Assembly (NCBI GenBank): GCA_016649475.1
Contig: JAENXP010000060.1
Span: forward strand, 1-8,842
Direction: 5' to 3'
Length of the DNA stretch: 8,842 bases
From: Burkholderiales bacterium
Lineage (GTDB): Bacteria; Pseudomonadota; Gammaproteobacteria; Burkholderiales; SG8-39
How positions within the stretch are numbered: the first letter of the stretch is position 1; each line of letters starts with the position of its first letter. The translations under genes and the position numbers were made by a program. A model generated the notes under the pieces. The model had not been told where the DNA came from. It saw only the letters and a list, made by a program, of their open reading frames with translations, and made no database searches. This document shows positions 1 through 4,976 of the stretch, in pieces.

Positions 1-771
1 GAAGGCAGGGGCCTGGCGATCGGTTACTTCGCACAGCACCAGATCGAGGTTCTGCGGCCGGACGAATCGCCGCTGCAGCATATAGTGCGGCTGGATCAGC
101 GCGCACGCGAGCAGGAATTGCGCGATTTCCTCGGCGGCTTCGATTTTCGCGGTGACATGGCGCTTGAACCGATTGCGCCGCTTTCCGGTGGCGAGAAAGC
201 CAGACTGGCGCTCGCCCTGCTGGTGTGGCAGCGCCCGAACCTGCTGCTGCTGGATGAGCCGACCAATCACCTGGACCTGGAAATGCGCCATGCGCTCACG
301 CTAGCGCTGCAGGAATACGAGGGAGCGATCGTGCTGGTGTCCCACGACCGGCATCTGTTGCGCACCACCGCCGATAGTCTGTGGTTGGTGGCCAATGGCG
401 CGGTGCAGCCCTTCGACGGCGATCTGGAAGACTACCGTGACTGGTTGCGTCAGCGCGAAGCGGGTGCAGGCGCGGCCGAGGCGGCGCCCGCTACTCGCAA
501 ACAACAGAAGCGCGACGAGGCCGAGGCGCGCAACCGGCGTTACGCGCAGAAACGGCCGCTGACGCAGCGCCTGGCGAAGCTCGATAAGCGCATCGCCGAA
601 TTGGAGCGCGAACGCAAACCGCTGGCGCTATGGCTGGCCGATCCGCAGAGTTACCTGGACAAGGAAAAGTTGCAGCCGGTGTTGTTGCGAGAGGCCGCGC
701 TGCGCCGGGAACTCGAGCGCGTGGAGGAAGAATGGCTGGCGCTGCAGGCCGAGCTGGAGATGCTCGACTAG
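1..771 (+). CDS. yheS: ABC-F family ATPase (YheS-like), C-terminal part, 5' end outside the window
   Basis: Cytoplasmic ABC-F ATPase with no membrane domain; family members act on the ribosome, and YheS-type proteins are linked to translation, although the exact role is not settled. Only the last 256 residues are present; the frame is open from base 1, so the gene begins upstream and the GTG at 85 is an internal codon. What is visible is the second ATP-binding domain: the GYFAQHQ segment near residues 8-14, the ABC signature LSGGEKAR at about 60-67, Walker B LLLLDEP at 81-87 followed by TNHLDL, and the H-loop histidine 115 in VSHDRH. The wording closely follows E. coli YheS as I remember it, including FDGDLEDY after the H-loop. 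Residues from about 170 to the end are charged and heptad-like, forming the C-terminal coiled-coil arm. The stop TAG overlaps the stop of the convergent gene. Uup is the main alternative, but the GYFAQHQ and GGFDF wording favours YheS. Confidence 0.9.
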   Translation, partial: EGRGLAIGYFAQHQIEVLRPDESPLQHIVRLDQRAREQELRDFLGGFDFRGDMALEPIAPLSGGEKARLALALLVWQRPNLLLLDEPTNHLDLEMRHALTLALQEYEGAIVLVSHDRHLLRTTADSLWLVANGAVQPFDGDLEDYRDWLRQREAGAGAAEAAPATRKQQKRDEAEARNRRYAQKRPLTQRLAKLDKRIAELERERKPLALWLADPQSYLDKEKLQPVLLREAALRRELERVEEEWLALQAELEMLD

Positions 772-1298
772 TTGACGGTTTTCGGTGCGCCCGCGTCGTC
801 GCCTTCCGCCCGAACCAGTAGCGTTGGCAGTTCGAGCACGATATCCCAGTCGGTTTTGGCGACTGCATTCTGCAGCAGCTTGCACAAGGAGTGCAGCAGG
901 GTGTTGTCCAGAGTCAGATGTATGCCCTGGCCTTGCTGCGGCAGCAGCCCCAGCACCAAGTTGCCGCGGGCGTCTTTGTCGGTCCGGATGCGCACCACCA
1001 GGACGGGTTCCGCGCCTAGTGGCATCGCGCGCTGTGTTTCCTCGAAAGGTGCTGTGAAGTTGGCCTGACTCAGCGCTTGCTCGTGCTGCATGCCGACCAG
1101 GGCGTCGCGCGCCTGCGGGTTGGGCTGCTGCGCGACCTCGGGCGAGGACCGTACCATCTGCACCAGCAGCGGCCACAGCAGGCGTAGCGCCCGTCGTGTC
1201 AGCCACAGGCGCATTTCGAGCTGATTGTCCGTGCTCAGGCGAAGCAGCAGGCGGTCCTGTTCCGGAATGAAGTCGAGCTTGAGTTGGTGCAGGCGCAT
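768..1298 (-). CDS. Uncharacterised 176-residue cytoplasmic protein downstream of queG
   Basis: I do not recognise a named family. The ORF starts at an ATG 18 bases beyond the queG stop and has consistently GC-rich third codon positions, so it looks like a real gene read from the queG transcript. No clear Shine-Dalgarno sequence precedes the ATG, so translation may depend on coupling to queG. The N-terminal 50 residues alternate charged and hydrophobic residues and include LWLTRR (31-36) and LLWPLLVQM (40-48). Residues 51-95 are polar and probably a flexible linker. Residues 98-163 form a second conserved-looking block with VVRIRTDKD (101-109), LLPQQGQG (118-125), LHSLCKLLQNA (135-145) and WDIVLELP (151-158). 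There is no signal peptide, no convincing membrane helix, and a single cysteine (139). I have the impression of similar hypothetical proteins in other betaproteobacteria. Function is unknown; the queG link is positional only. Confidence 0.8.
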   Translation of the reverse strand: MRLHQLKLDFIPEQDRLLLRLSTDNQLEMRLWLTRRALRLLWPLLVQMVRSSPEVAQQPNPQARDALVGMQHEQALSQANFTAPFEETQRAMPLGAEPVLVVRIRTDKDARGNLVLGLLPQQGQGIHLTLDNTLLHSLCKLLQNAVAKTDWDIVLELPTLLVRAEGDDAGAPKTVN

Positions 1299-1316
1299 GG
1301 CGGAAGGCGAATACTA

Positions 1317-2387
1317 TCAAATTCGAATGCCGTGGCGCTGCAGCCCCCACGCGACGTGCTCGCGCACGAGCTGCGAAGCATCGTCCGCGCGGGATCTCAG
1401 CGCGCCGACCACGGCGGCGCCGCTGGGCGCATTGCCCAGACCCACGGCGAGGTTGCGCGACCAGCGCTCGAAACCGATTCGGTGGATGGCGCTACCGGCC
1501 ATGTGTTCGAGAAATCGACTCTGGTTCCAGGAAAACAGTTCCGCCAGTTGCGCACCGTCCAGGCCGTGGCGCACATGGAAATCCGGCTCGCCGCTGATTT
1601 GCGCGTAGCGGTTCCAGGGGCAGGCGAGCTGGCAATCGTCGCAACCGTAGACGCGATTGCCGATCAACGGGCGCAGATCCAGCGGAATGGCACCTTTCAG
1701 TTCGATGGTGAGATAGGAAATGCAGCGCCTGGCATCGACCCGATAGGGGGCAACTATGGCGCCGGTGGGGCAGATGTCGAGGCACCTATTGCAGGAGCCG
1801 CAATGATCGGCGACCGGAGCGTCTACCGGCAGCGGCAGGTCGGTGTAGATTTCACCCAGAAAAAAATACGAACCGGCATCGCGCGACAGCAACAGCGTGT
1901 GCTTGCCGCGCCAGCCCAGGCCGCTCTTTGCGGCAAGCTCCACTTCCATCACCGGCGCCGAGTCGGTATAGACGCGGTGGCCGAAAGTGCCTATTTCGCG
2001 TTCTATGCGCTTGGCGAGTTGCTCGAGCCGGCTGCGCAATACCTTGTGGTAATCACGGCCGGTGGCGTAGCGGGCGATATACGCCTTGGCGGGAGCGCCG
2101 ATCACCGACCAGCCGGCGGCTGCCCGCGGCTGGTAGTTCATGCGCGCGGTAATTACCCGCAAGGTGCCCGGGCGCAGTTCCGCCGGGCGCGCGCGTTTCA
2201 AACCGTGCCTTGCCATATAATCCATCTCGCCGTGGAAACCAGCGGCGAGCCAGTCGGCGAGGCCGGCTTCCGCGGTGGCAAGGTTGGTGTCGGCGATACC
2301 GACCGCCTGAAAGCCGAGTTCCTGTCCCCAGATCTTGATCGCGCGGGCGAGCAGGGCGTAATCGAAATTCGTTGCTGCGTCGGACAT
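1317..2387 (-). CDS. queG: Epoxyqueuosine reductase QueG
   Basis: Cobalamin-dependent iron-sulfur enzyme that performs the last step of queuosine synthesis, reducing epoxyqueuosine to queuosine at tRNA position 34 in the cytoplasm. The protein has 356 residues from ATG 2387 and follows E. coli QueG closely. Visible features in order: RDYHK at 111-115; the conserved Asp142 in TDSAP, the position of the catalytic acid; GLGWRGKH at 156-163; a ferredoxin-type motif CxxCxxCxxxCP (Cys196, 199, 202, 206); the extra Cys222 in RRCISYLTIE; and a second set Cys249, 252, 256 ending in CPWNR. All eight cluster cysteines are present. The C-terminus is shorter than in forms with a full HEAT-repeat extension. 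ATG 2387 was chosen because it gives the usual short N-terminal extension; an in-frame TTG at 2393 would add only two residues. The gene is divergent from tsaE, and the unknown gene follows after 18 bases. Confidence 0.97.
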   Translation of the reverse strand: MSDAATNFDYALLARAIKIWGQELGFQAVGIADTNLATAEAGLADWLAAGFHGEMDYMARHGLKRARPAELRPGTLRVITARMNYQPRAAAGWSVIGAPAKAYIARYATGRDYHKVLRSRLEQLAKRIEREIGTFGHRVYTDSAPVMEVELAAKSGLGWRGKHTLLLSRDAGSYFFLGEIYTDLPLPVDAPVADHCGSCNRCLDICPTGAIVAPYRVDARRCISYLTIELKGAIPLDLRPLIGNRVYGCDDCQLACPWNRYAQISGEPDFHVRHGLDGAQLAELFSWNQSRFLEHMAGSAIHRIGFERWSRNLAVGLGNAPSGAAVVGALRSRADDASQLVREHVAWGLQRHGIRI

Positions 2388-2871
2388 GCCCAATCATAAC
2401 CACAGCGTGCTCAAAATGCATTTGCCTGACGAAGCCGCGACGCGCGCACTGGGTGCGCGCCTGGCGCAGGTGATCGTGCCGGGCCTTTCGCTATATCTGC
2501 ATGGCGACCTGGGCAGCGGCAAGACCACCCTGGTGCGCGGGCTATTGCGCGGCTTGGGATTTTCCGGGCGGGTAAAAAGCCCGACGTACGCCCTAGTTGA
2601 ACTTTATCCTATTTCTAGGTTAAACTTGTACCACTTTGATTTTTATCGATTCAAGGATCCAAGGGAATGGCGTGATGCAGGCTTTAGCGAGTACTTCAAC
2701 GGCACTTCGGTATGTCTGGTCGAATGGCCGGAAAAGGCCGCGGGATTATTGCCTGTCGCTGATCTCGATATTGCGCTTGAGTTCGCCGGCGACGGGCGTG
2801 ACCTGAGCATTGGCGCCGGAACCGAAAGTGGCAAGGCATGCTTAAATCGACTAATGCGTATGCCGCTCTGA
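2386..2871 (+). CDS. tsaE: tRNA threonylcarbamoyladenosine synthesis ATPase TsaE
   Basis: Small P-loop ATPase that works with TsaB and TsaD (and TsaC) to make t6A at position 37 of ANN-decoding tRNAs. The longest frame gives 161 residues. Walker A is GDLGSGKTT at residues 40-48, the switch segment KSPTYALVE follows at about 64-72, the family motif YHFDFYR sits at 82-88, and the Walker B-like LVEWPE has Glu113. These are the hallmark elements of TsaE/YjeE, and the length is normal. The start is uncertain: ATG 2386 overlaps the queG ATG in one CATG, GTG 2407 is possible, and ATG 2416 gives 151 residues beginning MHLPDE, which aligns best with the start of E. coli TsaE. None has a strong ribosome binding site. 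Codons for residues 70-92 are strikingly AT-rich although the protein motif is intact. The amidase gene follows, as in E. coli where amiB follows tsaE. Confidence 0.95.
   Translation: MPNHNHSVLKMHLPDEAATRALGARLAQVIVPGLSLYLHGDLGSGKTTLVRGLLRGLGFSGRVKSPTYALVELYPISRLNLYHFDFYRFKDPREWRDAGFSEYFNGTSVCLVEWPEKAAGLLPVADLDIALEFAGDGRDLSIGAGTESGKACLNRLMRMPL
2393..2398 (-). promoter_or_regulatory. Possible -10 element for queG, directly before its start
   Basis: On the minus strand the hexamer TATGAT (5 of 6 matches to TATAAT) ends five bases before the queG ATG. No good -35 sequence and no TGn extension are visible, and no clear Shine-Dalgarno sequence lies between it and the ATG. If used, transcription would begin at or within a base of the start codon. 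It lies inside the first codons of the longest tsaE ORF. Confidence 0.35.
2591..2660. other. AT-rich, rare-codon island inside tsaE
   Basis: I count 24 G or C in these 70 bases (34%), whereas the flanking coding DNA is clearly GC-rich. Read in the tsaE frame the codons include CTA, GTT, CTT, TAT, CCT, ATT, TCT, AGG and TTA in close succession, choices that are unusual in the neighbouring genes. The encoded residues carry the conserved YHFDFYR motif, so the protein itself is normal. A weak promoter-like pair, TTGAAC at 2597-2602 and TTAAAC at 2620-2625 with a 17-base spacer, lies inside and could feed the amidase gene, but the -10 match is poor. Confidence 0.6.
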
Positions 2872-2891
2872 AAAGTCCAGCTTTAGGTGGT

Positions 2892-4205
2892 ATGCCAGCG
2901 CTTGTGCGATTCTTCAGGAAACTCGTTCTGTTTGCGCTGGCGGCGGCCGCCGGCGGTGCCTGCGCGGCGGACCGCATCGGCGCAGTGCGTGTCTGGCCGG
3001 CACAGGATTACACCCGCATAACCATCGAGGCCGACCGGCCGATCCGGCATGAATTGTTGCTGGTGAAAAACCCGGAGCGCTTGGTGCTCGACCTGGAAGG
3101 CGTAGCCTTCGACAGCTTACAGCAGGAGATTGCCGGCAAGATCCTGCCCAGCGACCCTTATATCGGACAAATGCGCGCCGGCCGTTACAAGCCGGGGGTG
3201 GTGCGTCTGGTACTAGACCTCAAGACCGAAGTGCAGCCGCAGATATTCACGCTCAAACCCATAGGCGAATACGGCCATCGCCTGGTGCTCGATGTCTACC
3301 CGCTGGCGCCGGTCGATCCGCTCATGGCGTTGTTGGAGAAGCCGGAATACAGGTCCGGAACGGCGCTGCAAGGCGCCGAAGCCGCGTTTGCCGCCGCGCA
3401 GGAGAAGTCCGGGCTCGAAGCCGGAGGCGAGCCGGCCCCCGGACAAGAGCATGCTGCCAAAGGCAAGCCGGTGATGGCGCGCATGCTGACCATCGTCGTC
3501 GATGCCGGTCACGGCGGCGAGGATCCCGGCGCCAGGGGCCGGCGTGGCAGCCGCGAGAAAAACGTGACGCTCATCATCGCGAAGAAACTCAAGGCCATTA
3601 TCGACGCGGAACCCAATATGCGCGCGGTGCTTACCCGTGACGGCGACTACTTCATCCCGCTGCAGGTGCGCGTGCAAAAAGCACGCAGGGTGCGGGCCGA
3701 CCTGTTCGTGTCGGTGCATGCCGACGCTTTCGTCAAGCCGCATGCGCGCGGTTCCTCGGTATTTGCCCTGTCCGAACGCGGCGCCACCAGCACCGCGGCG
3801 AAATGGCTGGCGAAGCGCGAAAACGATGCGGACCTGATCGGCGGGGTCAACCTCGACGTGAAGGACCGCTATCTGGCGATGACGCTCGCCGACCTGAGCC
3901 TGACGGCGCAGATCAACGACAGCCTGAAGTTGGGCAAGGCGGTGCTATCCGAACTTGGCGGGGTCAACGCACTGCACAAGGGCGATGTCGAGCAGGCCGG
4001 CTTCGCCGTGTTGAAGGCTCCGGATATCCCCTCGATCCTGGTCGAAACCGCCTTCATCAGCAATCCGGAAGAAGAGCGCAGGCTGAACGACGAGGATTAC
4101 CAGGAGAAGATGGCGCGGGCCATTTTCAAGGGCATAAAGCGCTACTTCACCAAGAACCCGCCCTTGTCCAAGTCCACCCTGGCCGCCAACGAAAGGATCG
4201 ATTGA
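2892..4205 (+). CDS. amiC: Periplasmic N-acetylmuramoyl-L-alanine amidase (AmiC/AmiB type)
   Basis: Zinc amidase that cuts the bond between N-acetylmuramic acid and the peptide stem, separating daughter cells at the septum. From ATG 2892 it has 437 residues: a Sec-type signal peptide (basic MPALVRFFRK, hydrophobic 11-20, likely cleavage after Ala25), an AMIN domain at about 28-150 (RIGAVRVWPAQDYTR), an Ala/Gly/Pro-rich linker, and an Amidase_3 domain from about 199. Zinc ligands His207 (DAGHGG), Glu222 (REKN) and His276 (SVHAD) and catalytic Glu385 (VETAFISN) are present. The insertion at about 294-356 corresponds to the autoinhibitory helix of E. coli AmiB/AmiC, so control by an EnvC- or NlpD-like activator is likely. 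No LysM or SPOR domain is seen. ATG 2838 would add 18 residues and overlap tsaE by 34 bases; 2892 was preferred because it gives a normal signal peptide and has AGG four bases upstream. Position matches E. coli amiB, but naming amiB or amiC is a convention. Confidence 0.95.
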   Translation: MPALVRFFRKLVLFALAAAAGGACAADRIGAVRVWPAQDYTRITIEADRPIRHELLLVKNPERLVLDLEGVAFDSLQQEIAGKILPSDPYIGQMRAGRYKPGVVRLVLDLKTEVQPQIFTLKPIGEYGHRLVLDVYPLAPVDPLMALLEKPEYRSGTALQGAEAAFAAAQEKSGLEAGGEPAPGQEHAAKGKPVMARMLTIVVDAGHGGEDPGARGRRGSREKNVTLIIAKKLKAIIDAEPNMRAVLTRDGDYFIPLQVRVQKARRVRADLFVSVHADAFVKPHARGSSVFALSERGATSTAAKWLAKRENDADLIGGVNLDVKDRYLAMTLADLSLTAQINDSLKLGKAVLSELGGVNALHKGDVEQAGFAVLKAPDIPSILVETAFISNPEEERRLNDEDYQEKMARAIFKGIKRYFTKNPPLSKSTLAANERID

Positions 4206-4243
4206 GCGCGGGCTTCACGTTGAATTAGCTTCTGATTCAGCGC

Positions 4244-4271
4244 GAGCATGAGGGGAGTCATCCCCTCATTT
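4244..4271 (+). terminator. Hairpin between amiC and dedA, probable terminator for amiC
   Basis: ATGAGGGGA (4248-4256) pairs perfectly with TCCCCTCAT (4261-4269) around the four-base loop GTCA, and TTT completes at 4271. The 9-bp stem and short T run fit a weak intrinsic terminator for rightward transcription; no T run follows on the other strand. The right arm contains the dedA stop codon. Both arms recur, on the opposite strand, at the right end of the window. Confidence 0.6.
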
Positions 4272-4925
4272 GGCTTCTGACGCCTGGGTCCGGCGCAGCC
4301 TGTGGCGCGCATATTCGAGTGCGATCGGCGCCAGCGACAGCCCGATTATTCCGAATATCACCAGGGTCAGATTGTTCCTGATGAAGCCGATATTGCCGAA
4401 GAAGAACCCTGCGTAGAGCAGGCTCGCCACCCACAGCACGCCTCCGGCGATATTGAACAGTTGAAAGCGCCCGTGGGTCATGCTGCCTACCCCGGCAACG
4501 AAGGGTGCAAATGTGCGGATGATGGGCACGAAGCGCGTGATCACTATGGTTTTGCCACCGTGGCGCTCGTAGAACTCGTGCGTGCGATCCAGCGCCTTGC
4601 GATTGAACCAGCGCGAGTCTTCCCAGTGGAAGACTTTCGGGCCGAGATAGCGGCCGATCCAGTAATTGGTCGTGTTCCCCAGGATCGCGGCAAAGATGAG
4701 CAGGGCGGCGAGCGCGTGCACGTTCAGGCCGGCCGCGGCCCATAGCGTGCCGGCCACGAACAGCAGCGAGTCCCCCGGCAGAAACGGCGTCACCACCAGA
4801 CCCGTTTCGCAGAACACGATCAGGAACAGCAGCAAATAGACCCAGACGCCGTACTGTTGCAGCAGGCTGGCGAGGTGCTTGTCGAGATGAACCAGCAGAT
4901 CCCAGAAGAACAGCAACAGTTCCAA
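4266..4925 (-). CDS. dedA: DedA-family inner-membrane protein
   Basis: Polytopic inner-membrane protein of the DedA (SNARE-associated, COG0586) superfamily; members are implicated in flipping undecaprenyl phosphate back to the cytoplasmic side for reuse in wall synthesis, and in membrane homeostasis. It has 219 residues, the same length as E. coli DedA, and near-identical stretches such as FCETGLVVTPFLPGDSLLF (38-56). The acidic residues Glu40 and Asp52 and the arginines Arg131 and Arg137 in RFVPIIRTFAPFVAG match the residues shown to be essential in the relatives YqjA and YghB. Hydrophobic segments lie at about 28-62, 70-92, 155-178 and 184-204. The start is TTG 4925: it reproduces the E. 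coli N-terminus, no in-frame ATG lies just upstream, and GGGGA (4936-4932) sits seven bases ahead as a ribosome binding site. The gene interrupts the amiC-mutL neighbourhood on the opposite strand. Asn84 replaces the Asp of E. coli DedA. Confidence 0.95.
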   Translation of the reverse strand: MELLLFFWDLLVHLDKHLASLLQQYGVWVYLLLFLIVFCETGLVVTPFLPGDSLLFVAGTLWAAAGLNVHALAALLIFAAILGNTTNYWIGRYLGPKVFHWEDSRWFNRKALDRTHEFYERHGGKTIVITRFVPIIRTFAPFVAGVGSMTHGRFQLFNIAGGVLWVASLLYAGFFFGNIGFIRNNLTLVIFGIIGLSLAPIALEYARHRLRRTQASEAK

Positions 4926-4976
4926 GTCGTTTCCCCAATCAAGGCAGCGCGTATTCTAACCCGGCTATAATTCGTC
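4926..4976. promoter_or_regulatory. Divergent dedA/mutL promoter region
   Basis: The 51 bases between the two starts hold a perfect TATAAT at 4966-4971 on the plus strand, five bases before the mutL ATG, and TAGAAT (5 of 6) at 4958-4953 on the minus strand, which would place the dedA transcript start near 4946 with a leader of about 20 bases. Neither has a convincing -35 hexamer. The two footprints would overlap. No Shine-Dalgarno sequence precedes mutL. Confidence 0.55.
4932..4936 (-). promoter_or_regulatory. Ribosome binding site deciding the dedA TTG start
   Basis: On the minus strand GGGGA is followed after six bases by the TTG at 4925. No in-frame ATG gives the conserved MELLLFF start, so this site supports the rare start codon. 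Confidence 0.6.

Noticed and set aside
85..87. GTG as the start of the ABC-F gene.
   Set aside because: The frame is open to base 1 and the residues before it (GYFAQHQ and following) are conserved family sequence, so the gene begins outside the window.
628..1350. A longer alternative minus-strand frame overlapping the unknown gene.
   Set aside because: Its product is Arg/Ala/Gly-rich low-complexity sequence running into yheS and queG, while the 768-1298 frame has protein-like hydrophobic patterning and a sensible start after queG.
2216..2221. A perfect TATAAT on the plus strand inside queG.
   Set aside because: It is explained by the codons for the conserved MDYMARHG segment of QueG, and no -35 or gene start is suitably placed nearby.
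2391..2393. TTG as the queG start.
   Set aside because: It adds only two residues to a form beginning at the normal ATG 2387, and nothing upstream favours it.
1284..2399. A 371-codon plus-strand frame opposite queG.
   Set aside because: queG carries all its cluster cysteines on the minus strand; the plus-strand product has no recognisable motif.
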